Below are positions 33,604 to 45,544 of a stretch of 64,000 nt of DNA, piece after piece. How positions within the stretch are numbered: the stretch's first letter is position 1; each line of letters starts with the position of its first letter. The notes under the pieces were generated by a model that made no database searches, was not told where the DNA came from, and was given only the letters and a program-made list of their open reading frames with translations. Made by a program: the position numbers and the translations under genes. The DNA is taken from assembly GCA_031841125.1 (NCBI GenBank), contig CM063108.1:7795683-7859682 (forward strand), written 5' to 3'. The stretch is from Acanthococcus lagerstroemiae (Eukaryota; Arthropoda; Insecta; Hemiptera; Eriococcidae).

Positions 33604-36600
33604 ATGAAATCCGTTTTTCAAGTAATGAGCATAATGACTCTGTGGAGCTCGTCTTTTGCAAGATTAGTTCTTCTGCGACCTCCTGAATTGGATACATTCT
33701 TCCTTACACTGAGATCAAGTACGTGAAATGCTTTTAATTTCAAAACTTCCCTAGTAATAATGAAAAAGAAAATATTTCCAAATTTTGGAGATCAAACTCA
33801 AAAACAGCACATACGTTACACCACTGGAGAGAAAATAGTGAAATACAGTTGTCAAGTTGCAATACAAACCAAAAGTAACAGATGTAGCACTGAAGTTTTA
33901 TAACTCTATTTTCTCCTGAATTGCATGCAAGTGCAATATTTTCCTCAACTCTTCAAAAAATGCATAACATAAAGCTGTGAGCAATAAGAAAAAGTAATAA
34001 CATACTTTCTATATAGGGGGGTGTTGAAATAATAATGTTTTCTAAACTGAGGAAGAATCAAGGGAGTATTATGCCGTTTCAGAAATTGAATTTTCAGGCT
34101 TTATTTCAAGTCGACTCAATTGAAATTTATTACATTGGCAAACAGTGACATGTTTTGGTCACAATTAATTATAATTTAAATATGATAGATCATCTGCTAA
34201 TAAACGATGTGAGGGTACGTAAAAATGTTTACTCATTCTCCCGCGCCAGCTTCCAATCTCCTTCGGACCATAGGATTACCATAGCAGAAATTATAATCCA
34301 CAATACTATGATGCAGTTAAAACAACTGCAGGCAATATGAACCCCCCCCCCTCCCGGTCCTAGACACTATTAGGGCACTAGCAAACTTGATGCTTCAGAG
34401 TATATATAATCCCTAAGGAAATTCAACAGAAATATGATTACTTAGTGAACATCATCATAGAGATCGTTAAGCAAGTAAGTGTAAGAAAGCCTGCTAAAAT
34501 TGATGAAAAAATTTCTCTAGATGTAAGGAAACTCACCCAAAAAAGGAATAAAATAAAACAAAAAAAGTTAAAGAATTTGAATGAAAAGGCCAGATCACGG
34601 AACTAAACGAAGTAATATAACGAAGAATTCACAAGGACTTGCTTGAATTTGAGGTCTGCTTAGTCTCAAAAATTAGAGGTCAAAACTAGTCTACGGAAAA
34701 AGTCGAAAAACTTATTAGCAGGAGAAGGAACCTGTTCGCGAGGCCGGTTAAAACAAAAAATAATACATGGCCCAGCAACAGCGAAGAAATTTTTCCTGAA
34801 CTTTTTCTGAAGATGAACGACTAAACACCAGAGCTAGCTGGTTAGTCGACGAAGAGAAAAATAAAATAATCCCTCCTCATGGTTGCGATAGTAAAACCAA
34901 TCAAATTTGAAAAAACCTGAAATTTGGAAAATTTTCAGTATCAGACATATTGAAGATGAGCACCTAAAAATGTTAACGGAATCTTTGAAAAAACCTCCAA
35001 CAGAACTTTTTTAGGAAATTTTCATAACAGGGTCGGTTCTCTATCCATGATGTCTATTTGAAATAATCCTTTTCCACAAGAAAGGTAAAAAGCAAAATAT
35101 TAATAATCACGGACTAATTAGTCTGTCATCAAACATAAAAAAAAAAGTTCTTCAAAATTTTACAAAACAAAATGTATCCAATAATCATGGAATTTCCCCC
35201 TGCGGAGCGGGCGGGGTTTAGAGAGGGGTACACGCGGCCATATTGACCACATTCACGCCATTAAACAACTAACTGAGGAGAGTAAGGAATATGAGTATAC
35301 CTGCTCTTCGTTGACTATAATAAAGCCTTTGACTCGGTCTTTCACCGTAGTGCATGTCTGTAGATGAACTAGCCAGGTAAGGAGCGAGCCCCTGGTCGAA
35401 TAATCAAGCTACTTCAAAACAAAGCATTTGTATAAGATTGGACCATAAGGGGATCCACCATCAGCTCTACTCTTCATAGTAGTTCTCCAAGAAGTTTTTA
35501 ATAATTTAAATTATAGGGGGGGGGGGAGAAATTAAGATCGATGGTCTATTACTAAACCATCTCTATTTTGCAGATCATATTGTCTTAGTCGCTAAAAATA
35601 AGGAAGAACTCTCGGAAATGTTAAACACCTTAAATTAGAAAGTAAAAAAGTAGGCCTGTCAATAAATTTAAATAAAAACAAAAATGATGTCAAAAAATTA
35701 GTACCTATCTGGAAGTTATCCAAAATGAAATCAAAATTGAAAATGCTGAAGAATATTACAATCTAAGCCAAAAAGATCCCTTTCACAAATAAATTTGAAA
35801 ATGAGATTCAAAACTGAATCTCTTATAAGTTTGGAAAAAATTGTTGCTTTAAAACTATTTTTCATATAGGCAATATGAGACTAAATACAAAAATGAAGGC
35901 ATTGTGGCTTGTGTTATCCCAAAGCTACTGTACGAATCCTGTGTTCTTATCGTAAGGCAGAGTCAAAGGCTTCTATAAACACAAAACAGAATGCCAAGAT
36001 CAACACTGAAAATTCCCCAAAAGGAGAAAATTATAAATATTGTTCTAAGAAAAAGAAAACAAAAGCATCTAACATCAATTAAATAGTCAAGAAGTTCAAC
36101 TATGCAGGACATATGTACAGAGCTTGCCAAGGGAAATGGAATACAATGGCCTGGCAGAGGGTGGTGGGACGTATTCCCAAAAATCGGCAGACTGACGCAT
36201 GGGAGGCTGACATAAGCATCTCTAAATTCAACACAAATGTATTGTATTGAAGTTTTGAATAACCTAAATTTCCGGCTCAAAAAGAAAATAGTTCAAAAAT
36301 TCCTTTTTAGTGAAAAAACTCAGAAATAACCCAACATCAACTGATATTTAAACATTAATTTTTAACCTTGTTGGCGTTTCCCCTTCTAAATCACGTATTC
36401 GAAGTGGTGGTATTTTTTGGCTTATCGCAGCATTCATACTCATGAGTTCTTCAACCTCCTTTACTGACGGAGAAGACTTTTAAGGAACCAGTTGGAACCT
36501 GTTCTCCATGTATCACTATTCTCGCTGACCGTGTCTCTCTACACTCACAAGCATGTCTTCTCTTATGGAAAAAACTTCAGGATCTAAGGCAGAAAGATAG

Positions 36601-37936
36601 ACAAACAAACCGACACAGTCAGACAGAGATACAAGATAGACAAGCCAAGAGCAATTCGAAAGCTGACTATGGGCCAGGGTGGTAAATATGTATTCCAAAA
36701 CCAACCATATTGTGAAATGTTAACTGTTAATTGAAAATATAATCTTACAGGTGCGGATCCGTCCACAATAGCTGCGACTGATCCAATACCAGAAATGAGA
36801 ATAGGAATGAGAATCAACTTGTGTAAGGATGTATTGAATGCCAGACGCTTTCTAACCGAAGATGATGACGCATCTTTACCTGCTGTAGAATTCAAAATTC
36901 CTTATCCTGCTGACCTTATACGAGATTACAATGAAATGCCAGTAATTATTGATAACAAGCCAGATAAAGTTAATTTGATGAGTTGCACCGATGATCCAGG
37001 CATCTACATATCATACGGTTTCACCGATCATTACTACTTCGTGTTCGCCAAAATGAAGGGTCATACTGAAATACGATTATTCGCGATTGCCGAGCCGAGC
37101 CCTACCATTTCTTTGTCACCCCAAGATGAAGGCTTGTACTATGATCTATGGAAATATACGATAAATACATGTAATAGTTATTTCCGATTTATTTGAAGAA
37201 CTCGTGAGTATCATTTTTACCATATCTTGCTATTCTCATTTTAGGTCTTGAAGATAACCAGACTTGGCTGGCCAAAATTGAGAAATTTAGTTCAATGAGG
37301 AAAGCGGAACAATTTCGACTTTGCGGGTTGACTTGCGATCAGTGGAGAGGAACTACTGAGGATTCGAAAACTTACAAAATCTCATTACCTGTCAATTTGA
37401 AAGCAGAGCCGATTTTGATAGTGCCCTACGGCTCCATTTTATACCACACCCCTGCTCTGCGTTGTATTTCGGTAGAGCAGTCCAAAAACCAGAAATTGGA
37501 ATTTATTGTAATTCCACACGCCAAAGATGATCATGCGGTGTATTTAGCTGAAATGGGAAAAACTAAACTGGAAGATGATAATCGTACGGAAAATTCGGGA
37601 GATGATAATTATACGGAAACTTCGGAAGATGATTATCATACGAGAGCTTCGGAAGCTGATTATCATACGGAAACTTCGGAAAATGATAATCATACGGGAC
37701 CTTCTGAAACCTCGGCAGAATTGAAAAAAACTGAATTAGACGTTGATGATTATCCGATGTATTCGACAGAGTTGAAAGAAATTAAATCAGAAAATACTGC
37801 CGAGAATCGATTCTTGAAAGTGACTTATATGTTAACGAAAGTTTCGTCTCTGTACGGAAATGGAGAACAATTTCAAGAACGCGGTATTCTCCTTTCATTA
37901 CAAAATGGCCTTCGAAACTTGTGGAATAAACTGTGA
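33604..37936 (+). CDS. Array gene 6: longest family member, with a glycosylation-prone 9-residue repeat in exon 3
   Basis: Exons 33604-33718, 36751-37170 and 37245-37936 give 408 codons plus stop. The signal peptide MKSVFQVMSIMTLWSSSFA is followed by LVLLRPPELDTFF. Exon 2 has DPIPEM, LCKDVLNARRFLT, LMSCTDDP, IYISYGFTDHYYFVFAK and IRLFAIAEPSP. Exon 3 has QFRLCGLTC, ALRCISV, VIPHAKDDHAVYLAEM, then an expansion of five 9-residue acidic units (37571-37705, with NRT, NYT and NHT sequons), then MLTKVSSLYGNGEQF and a tail LQNGLRNLWNKL. Phase-1 introns: intron 1 is the longest in the array (3032 nt, with an RTE-like remnant), intron 2 only 74 nt. AATAAA at 37947-37952 lies 10 nt after the stop. Function unknown. 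Confidence 0.8.
34440..36260 (+). mobile_element. Heavily decayed RTE-like non-LTR retrotransposon remnant
   Basis: Broken frames recall an RTE-type reverse transcriptase. Traces are a GFREGYT-like stretch near 35215, LLFVDYNKAFDSVFH at about 35300-35345, a QEVFNNLNY trace near 35490, and LYFADHIVLVAKNKEEL near 35565, where the usual FADD is FADH. Many stops and indels interrupt every frame. It lies in intron 1 of gene 6, same orientation. The ends are not defined, so coordinates are approximate. Confidence 0.65.
37571..37705 (+). repeat. 27-bp in-frame minisatellite, five units, in gene 6 exon 3
   Basis: Five consecutive 27-nt units encode EDDNRTENS, GDDNYTETS, EDDYHTRAS, EADYHTETS and ENDNHTGPS. 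The length is a multiple of three, so the frame is kept. Three units carry an N-x-T sequon. No other array gene has this insertion. Confidence 0.93.
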
Positions 37937-37969
37937 AAAGTCGAAAAATAAATAACCATTCAATGTAAA

Positions 37970-38323
37970 TACAGTGAAACGTCGTTTATCCGCACGTCAA
38001 TTATCCGCAACGTCAATTATCCGCACACGTCCAAAAAAAAAGAAAAAATCACAACTATCTGAAACTGTTTATAACCTGACCGTTTTTGACTGACTGAGTC
38101 CGGTATTTACTTGCATAGTACTGTCGGATTACTTTATGGATAAACAGTAATGGAAATTGTGTATCTTTTATTAAATATTTACTCTAAGTTATACTGTATG
38201 ATGAACAATTAATTTTAGTCATGTTTTTTTGCATTGAATATACACAATTTCGGTTAACCGCAAAATTTTTTATCCGCACAACCCTCGGTCCCAATTAGTG
38301 CGGATAAACGACGTTTCACTATA
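37970..38323. mobile_element. pogo/Tigger-like MITE with TA flanks
   Basis: The element 37972-38321 (350 bp) starts cagtgaaacgtcgtttatcc and ends with the reverse complement gtgcggataaacgacgtttcact. TA sits on both sides (37970-37971 and 38322-38323). The TIR style (CAGTGAAAC...TTATCCGCA) is that of the pogo/Tigger group. No transposase. It inserted 35 nt after the stop of gene 6 and so may alter its 3' end. Confidence 0.8.
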
Positions 38324-39603
38324 TAGTTATTCTGTAATATTTGTTTTACCTAGATTTTTAAAATTTATGGACGTAAGATAAGATGTATTATTCGTCTTAC
38401 ATATTCTTAAGTTTCAACAAAGAATATTATCTTCTAGATAGCTAAGGTGATTTTGACGAAGATTCAGCGCCTTGAAAATTTTTTATAGTAGATTGAAATG
38501 GAAAATAAAATGAGTGTGGAAATATTTTTATTTTATTTTGAGGCTATTTTTGGAAGTAGCCAATAATTAGACAAGATGGCTGTTTTTGAATTCTGCGAAA
38601 ATGCCGCGTTAAGCCCAACAGCTGATGCTATTTTAGTTACTATCATTATAAGTTTTTATTTATTTATTTATTTTTTTAAATACATTATTCATTTCTGACA
38701 ATGCATACAATATCCTTTTCAAAAAAAAATAATAATAATAATAAAATAAAACGTTCATGACGAAGTAAATCCTCTTAATACTCGGTAGCCGTCTGTAGTT
38801 TCAATACAAACAATTTCACTTTCTATATACCACACCATTTGAAAATGAATATGCCTTCCAGTTTTAGTATTCTCAGACATTCATAACCATGTTTTTGGGC
38901 ATTGTGCGATATCTACACGGATGAATTTGAAAAGATGGCTGAAATCATATTTTCAGTTTGCTTACAATTTCTGGCAAGCTTCGAAAAGAAGATAACTAGA
39001 TTGTAAGGATACCTACATCATAATCTTTCCTCGACGGAATGGTGTCCCGAAATTGGCTGGAACACCATTGAGAGGCGCGTGATTGCGATTTTAAAAAGAT
39101 ACGATATTCACCTAAGTTACCTCACACGAAAGTATTAAATTATGGCATCCTGTACATTCGTCTGATAATCTTAAAAGCATTACTCTGTCTAAAGTACCTG
39201 AGAAGATGGCCTAAACAAACGTTTTATTAAGTCCTTTTTACAGGACATTGTAAAATAAGTATAGAACACATTCAATTTGGACGTCAGCCATCTTGCAATA
39301 GTACACGTACATACAAGAATCCAACCGAAGAAATAGATGAATATTTCAATATAATGTTCAATAATGATAATGTTACATCCATCTGTTACAGAAGGGGGAA
39401 AAACATCTCAATATTGATCTAATATCACCATAAGTGCACGTTTGTTTCTTTGCCTCGAAATATTCACGAAAGCTACACATTTTAAATAAATATTTTAAGA
39501 ATCAAGAAGTTCGAGAGTTTAAAAATTATTTATAAAAAAAAAAACACCAGAGGCAAGAAAATCAGTTTATGTAAAAATGTTCATCCAATGAGAACCACTG
39601 ACC

Positions 39604-39921
39604 CATCATACCCAATGCCACCTTCTTGCGTCGCCACACGACTAAAACGAGTATGTGAGGGGTGAGTGAAGAGGAAGCGCGTCCGGCTGAGGGACACTCA
39701 AATTCCAGGTTAGTGCTGGGTGAGCGTTAACCTCGGTCAGTTAGGGGCTCATGGTAGCTCTGGCAGGACAGCGCGCACCAGCAGTGGAACGACGAAATAT
39801 GGGCTCGAACCGGCCTCAAAGCGTTCGAAAGACTAGTTTCCGGGGCCGGGGGTGCGGTGTCTCAGACGCCACTTTGGCATGCATGCATCGCCATATGTCC
39901 CACTAAACATCATACCCAATG
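39604..39921 (-). mobile_element. tRNA-derived SINE on the minus strand with 14-bp target-site duplication
   Basis: The insert 39618-39907 (290 bp) is flanked by exact catcatacccaatg copies (39604-39617 and 39908-39921). Read on the minus strand it begins with a tRNA-like head (tggcgtctgagacacc, then B-box ggttcgagccc at 39811-39801) and a GC-rich body. It is a family distinct from the two plus-strand SINEs. Confidence 0.83.
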
Positions 39922-40520
39922 ACAGTTATCAATTTCTCTGTATGAAGTCTCATTGCTTGATAATAACTGATAATGGACGATGGTGTCCCTCTTGTAAAGA
40001 TATCAAGACATGACTACGTCAGACCTTCTCATCATTTGACTGTAGGTAACAACATGCTAGCAAGTTTTAGAATTGACAACAGAGTTGCATATTATGTCCA
40101 CTAGTGATATATTGTGATATAATCATTCAGTGAAATTGAAAATTTGGAAAAAATTGAATTCTAGAATGGGCTCAAATTCTACCGGTCGCATGTGACATAC
40201 TACTTAACGAAACTGCTGTCTTGGGATAGAAAAAGAGAACTGTGTCAAGAACAGGGATTCGTCATTGTATCATGAAATATGCCTAGTGAAGCATGTGGCC
40301 AGACCAGTAGAGCTGAACCAGCAAGCTAGAAGGGCCAAATCTTTTCAAGGCAAATAGTTTCATTTGTAAAATTGAATTTTTTTCAGTTAGCCCCTCTAAA
40401 GCAGTAAGTACCTATTATGATTTATTTCAAAGTTCTGTAAGCTCTTTAGGTGTGGCTTGCTAACTTTTGCTGCTGCTGTCTTTCATGCAAAAATGTAATA
40501 CCTACATTTGGTGCCTTACG

Positions 40521-42034
40521 TAGGGGAGACCGGAGCGATGGGTCACGAACGCAATCTGAGGCAGCCTACATCGGTCTGCCTCATACTAAGGATGCGCTGC
40601 TTGATAAGGGGTGGAATTTGTTGGAATTGTAAATTTAAACCATGGTCCAGGATTTCGTCGCCATCCATGTATTTGATGAGTTGTTATCTAGTTAACACTG
40701 ATCAAAATTTTTGTACACCGGAAAATGTTCAAATTTTTTTTCTTAATTTTTCTTACGAAATTTGTAAACATAATTTGAGGATTTAAATGAAGAAAGCAGC
40801 AATTATTATTATTAGCAGTACGTAGAGATAGGAAAATGCATCACTCTCTTCATGAAGTAATTTCGATAAATTAAAATATTGGAGTACTTAACTAAATTTA
40901 AAAATGTGATTTTTATGAATGGGGCTATTTGTCTGGATGAAACGTCGCAGAGAAAAACAATTTATTGACTAATCAGGGGCAAAACTATAGAGGGGTGTGG
41001 GGGCTGACCCCCCCCCCAATAATTTGGCAGTCGGCAAATTTTGAAACTGCTCATTTGAATTTTTCTCTTTTTATGAATGTTTGTTTGTTAGTTTTTTTTT
41101 TTCAATTGCAACATCGGAAAATTCTTAAATTTATTTGAAAAAAAAATTTGTCAGCGAATTTTTAGTTTTTAAGAAATATTTGTCGGCAAATTTTCCTTCT
41201 CCACCCCTCCCCCCTCTCCAAACTGAAAATCAAGTTTCGTCTCTGGGACTAATACAGGATATGATGAGAAATTGATTCAGTGTGCAGAAAGTTAATGCCG
41301 AACGTGTACAATAGTCTTATATAGTCCATTATCATGATGCCTAGTTTTTTTCTAAAATGAAATTCCCTGATTTTTCCCTAACTTTCTCAAACACATTTCA
41401 AAGCGGTCTAAAAGGCGGCTAAATTAAGTTACAGGGGAGGCTAAAAGATGTACGCAATATTCAAAGTTTTTCAACCTTATTACGAAGAATAAAAGCATAA
41501 AAATAAAACAAAGATACAAGGATCAAAACAATTCAATTAATTTGCTTTATTTAGACTGAAAAAACTTCAAAGGACAATACATGAAAGTACACTTTGAGAA
41601 GCTTTCTTATATACATTATGCCTTTTCCAGAGATATTTCCCAAAATCCCTGACTTTTTCCTGACTTTTCCAAAATTTTAAAATATTCCGACTTTTCCAGG
41701 CTTTTTCCGACTTTTCTAGAACTGGGCACCCTGATTATGTTTTAGCCCAGCATTTCTTCAAGGAAAATACATTCGAAATTTTTTTCCTTTTTGCATTCAA
41801 AAAAGATGTGACGTATCGTCCCACTCATTGAGGTAATGTGTCACACCAGAAATTTGACTGCAGAAAAAAAATGCATAATTGAGGTAGATGGTTGCTCATT
41901 TGAAAATTTCGGGACGTACACAGGAGAATTGTAGCTATCGAATGATGTCGCGAAAATTCTTCTAAGTCGTATCATTTTCCACAGAATCTGAGCAGAATGT
42001 AAATTTCATCACAGATCGCCCCGGTCTTCTCTTT
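40521..42034. repeat. Candidate 1.5-kb element with GTAGGGGAGACCGGAGCGA inverted ends
   Basis: The left end taggggagaccggagcgatg and the right end atcgccccggtcttctc (42014-42030) are imperfect inverted repeats. Related ends occur singly at 14391 and 27575 and as a pair at 59152-60074. No transposase was seen. The limits are approximate and decay is evident on the right. Confidence 0.5.
40966..41253. mobile_element. hAT-type MITE, AGAGACGAAACT family
   Basis: The element 40974-41245 begins caggggcaaaact and ends agtttcgtctctg. Flanking octamers tgactaat and ggactaat match at 7 of 8 positions. The body (ccccccc, ttttgaaac, tttgtttgtta) matches the copy at 25370-25660. It is nested in the 40522-42033 element, so it is younger. 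Confidence 0.7.
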
Positions 42035-42204
42035 TGATAAAATTTCAAGTCTGCGTATGTTACATACTCAACAAGAAATTATGTGGCACAATAGGTAAAC
42101 ATCAATATGAGTAATAGTGTTTCAGATTTTTGAAATCTGCGAAATTTTTTTACTGACAATGTTTTTTTTATTTACATAGGAAGAAAAGACCTGCTCGCAC
42201 GTGT

Positions 42205-42283
42205 ATTCAGTTACATATCTTTGCGAAAAACAACTATAAAAGTTGTTTATTTTCAAGTTTCCAAGTGTTTATAGAAGCGACCC
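42205..42283 (+). promoter_or_regulatory. Conserved upstream block and TATA-like box of gene 7
   Basis: The stretch shares attcagtta...tatctt...gcgaaaaac and gtttata-aagcgacc with the region before gene 8 (48781-48847), in the same order and at a similar distance from the ATG (about 200 nt). TATAAAAG occurs at 42235-42242. Weaker versions of ttta(c/t)a-aag-gac occur before genes 6, 9 and 10. Role as core promoter is inferred. Confidence 0.45.
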
Positions 42284-42468
42284 ACACATATCCACCTGAA
42301 CAAATGATCCTTCCAATACCAAATCTACCTATTGGATCGAAAACTCATAGCAGAACGAAAGACGATACCACAGTCCCGAATTCCAAAATCCTAGCCAAAG
42401 AATCTGGATTCGTTTACTTTGCGAAATTTAGAATTCGTTATTTTCCAACATTTTCATTGTTCACAAAA

Positions 42469-45400
42469 ATGAAATTAATTTTAGTGGTCGTGAGCATAAT
42501 GACTTTGTGGAGTTCGTCTCTTGCAGCATTCGTTCTCCTTCGACCTCCTGGATTGGACAAGTTTTTTCTTCAATTACAATCAGGTATGTAAAATGCTAGT
42601 TTGGTAGTTTTTTATGATCAGTACCTACCTATTTTCCAGTTTCCCCAACCATAATGAAAAGGAACACTTAAATCTTTAAAACATTTCTCAGCAGAAAAAT
42701 TAGTCTTTTTATTTTGACTGACAACCAGCAGCGTATGAGAGAAGAAAGGTAGTTGGGAGAGGGACCAACAATTTCTTAATCGGAAAGTTGCCTATTTTAG
42801 AAATTCTTATATTGCTGATTTGAGTTGAAAAAACAAACAAAAAGTCTCAAAGTGTCCCAAATTTACCGACCATACTGATTTTCCAACTTGAACCAATTAT
42901 CAAACTTGTGAGAGGAGGCTCTCCCCCTCAATACATCCTTGCTAACAATTTGAATAGGCCTTCCTTCTTGTTGTTCAAAAATGACCTTTTTTGAAACACA
43001 CTTTAATATCTAGCGTTGATACTTATCAGTGGCGATTCAATTGGGAACAGAAACCCTTTAGCCTTTATTCTCAGTATCAACATTCCACTGACATTTGTCT
43101 CTCGACTGTACTAGAAAGTCTCCTATCACCACTATGAAAATATTCCAGGATCGGGGAGACAAACCATCAAATATAAGTACAAAAACATTCGGCCACACAA
43201 ATATGCAGATACAAACACAGAGGAAAGTAACAAACTGAGACATAAAATGGAGAAAAAGAGACTCGAGTGTTGCGAGAGGAGCTAGGCGGCCAAGCAACTG
43301 AAGTTCTTACACAATAAAGTGTAGCTGGGCCATTCAAAAATGTTGATTTCAGATATCGATGGCCTGGTTTAAAAAACATGTAAGTCCAAGTTTTGGTGAA
43401 AATGAGTTTTCCGTGGTTTCTAATGGTAAAAAAAATCAAGACATCTAAATTTAACAACCTCGAAAGTCGCAATGCACACCAGCGCACCCAATAGACTGTT
43501 CAAAAAACACGTAAGTCGGACAGACGAGCTTTTTACATTATCATTCTCTATTCTGCAATTTAGAATACACGTAAGCCAACATACAAGCTGAAAAACACGT
43601 TTATTCAAATAAAAACCTCGTATATGATGTCTGGAAATTTCAAGTTTAAAAACTCGTAAGTCCAGTAACTTTGAAGTGAAAACATCGTAAGTCACTTTTA
43701 TTCCTCATAATTAGCTATAATGGCTGTAAAATAATGATGGGAAACGTATTTATCATAAGAGTAACTATTGCAGAAGTAGCTTCTGATATGTATCAGACTT
43801 TCTCAGCAGTGAATGTGAATTTTTAATCATGGTTTTTGCTTCTCCTGAAAAATTTGTTGTTTTGGACTTACATGCTTTTTAAGCTACGCCATCGATATGT
43901 TTTTCACGCAGGAAAGTACGGGATATTTGAACTTTTTTGATGGGAGTGGTTAAGAGGCGTTCTGTATAACATATTGGTAAGATTGGGCCGACAGTGAGGA
44001 GTGAGGGGATTCTGTATTTTGGCATAGCAATCAAAATGATGAATGCCATGCCGAAACCATAAGAAAGTCCATGCCGAAAGACAATAGAGAACAAAAAGGG
44101 TTCTGCCGTCGATTAGTAGATTCAAAAACAAAAAATTATACGGAGAGTTGATATAGGCATACCAACCCATTAATTAGATGTAATTATTTTTGGATGATGA
44201 ACGTTTATCGTTGCATAAGGATGACCATGCCGAAAGACACTTTTTTTTAAAATTCCTAATTTTATACTATAATACGCGAATGCACGAGTCTCGTCACAAA
44301 AATACCGGGATTTGATATGCGGACCGTATTGCTCTGATAGAAATATATAATTTGACCATGGATTGCGACGAAAAAAAATGGAAATTTCTGTTTGGTGATT
44401 AGTTGAAAAAGAGCCATGCCGATGGACAAAATATTGCGGGACAATTTTCAAAGCTGGCAATACTGACTCTCCCACCTGTGAAGATGCGATTTCAATGTTA
44501 CCTTGTGATTCCTTATAATTAACAAATTATCTTACAGAAATGGATCCCATGGAAGTTATCGACACTGACCCAATACGCGAGATGGATCAAGCACAGAGAA
44601 CCAGCTTATGTACAGACGTGAAAACTGCGAAACTCTTCCTGACTCCAGGCGAACATGATATACCATTACCCGATCCAAACTTTAAACATTCATATCCTGT
44701 AGATGGAATTCAGGATTACAAGCATATACCAGTACTCGTGGCTAATACGCAGGTTGTCATAAATCTGCTGAATTGTCCAAAACACCCCGGTATCTACATA
44801 TCATACGGTTACACTGATCATTACTATTTCATGTTCACCAAAGCGAAAGATCGGGCTGGCATACGATTATTAGCCATTGTTGAGCCAAGCCCTACTCTTC
44901 TTTCATCATTCCAAGATGAGGAACTTTTGCAGAGTGCGTTTTGGAAAGATACACATTATGTTCGTAAGTAATCAGTTGACTGAATTGACTAATTTATATC
45001 AGAGATGTCTCTATAACCGTCACAATCATGTATTTTGTTCTCAGAGCTCACGACTTGGGAGGAGAAAATTGAGAAGTTTCGTTTAATGAGCAAGGGTCAA
45101 CAGTTTCGACTCTGCGGATTGGCTTACAGTCAGTGGATAGGAACTGATGAGACCGCGAACAGTTACGAAATCACATTACCTAATGATCCAGATGAAGGTC
45201 CGCTTTCGCTAAAACCCTACGGCATATTTAAGTCCGGCATCCTCTTCCACCTCAGCCCTGCATTAATTTGCAAAATACGAGCAGCAGATGAGTCTACGGA
45301 GCAAGAACGGGAGTTTCTCGTGATTCCAAATGCTAGCGATGACCATTCGGTGTATTTGACGAAGCTACATAAAAGTAAACAATTAATGGGCGTTCAGATG

Positions 45401-45544
45401 CTGAAATTGACTCATTATTTGACGAAAGTTTCGTCTCAGTATGGAAACCAAGAACGATTTCAGGAGCCGCAACCCTCTAGTATATTGCAAAGTCTTATGA
45501 AAGGCCTTTATCTAGCGCCATCGAAACTCCCCATCAATGTCTAA
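42469..45544 (+). CDS. Array gene 7: predicted secreted protein of the tandem family (3 exons)
   Basis: Exons 42469-42583, 44538-44963 and 45045-45544 give 346 codons plus stop. The ATG at 42469 is chosen, not the longer open frame from 42265, because it starts a clean signal peptide (MKLILVVVSIMTLWSSSLA) aligned with all paralogues. FVLLRPPGLDKFF follows. Exon 2 has DPIREM, LCTDVKTAKLFLT, LLNCPKHPG, IYISYGYTDHYYFMFTK and IRLLAIVEPSP. Exon 3 has KFRLMSKGQQFRLCGLAY, ALICKI, VIPNASDDHSVYLTKL and LTKVSSQYGNQERF, with the tail SSILQSLMKGLYLAP. Introns are phase 1, 1954 and 81 nt. It forms a close trio with genes 8 and 9. Intron 1 contains a candidate element with cgtaagtcc repeats. Function unknown. 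Confidence 0.82.
43351..43895. repeat. Candidate inverted-repeat element with internal ACACGTAAGTC repeats (gene 7 intron 1)
   Basis: The left side atatcgatggc-(5)-gtttaaaaaacatgtaagtcc (43351-43385) is mirrored by ggacttacatgctttttaag...gccatcgatat (43864-43898). Between them the motif a(c/t)(a/t)cgtaagtc recurs at about 43505, 43569, 43653 and 43683. This looks like a non-autonomous DNA element; no target duplication was resolved. Confidence 0.55.

Larger units (their letters stand above)
37937..42468. other. Transposon-rich spacer between genes 6 and 7
   Basis: It contains a pogo/Tigger-like MITE (37972-38321), a minus-strand SINE (39618-39907), a candidate 1.5-kb inverted-repeat element (40522-42033) and a hAT-type MITE nested in it (40974-41245). 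The rest is AT-rich with no gene. The last 270 nt carry the gene 7 promoter block. Confidence 0.5.

Noticed and set aside
36405..36480. A relic exon 1 in gene 6 intron 1 (gcagcattcatactcatgag, ttcttcaacctcc)
   Set aside because: It superficially resembles GCAGCATTAGTTCTTCTACAACCTCC of gene 9, but no frame gives the LRPP motif and the match is too short to separate from chance.
42265..42468. Longer N-terminus for gene 7 starting upstream
   Set aside because: The added residues are polar and would bury the signal peptide; all paralogues start at the equivalent of 42469, and the region overlaps the promoter block.
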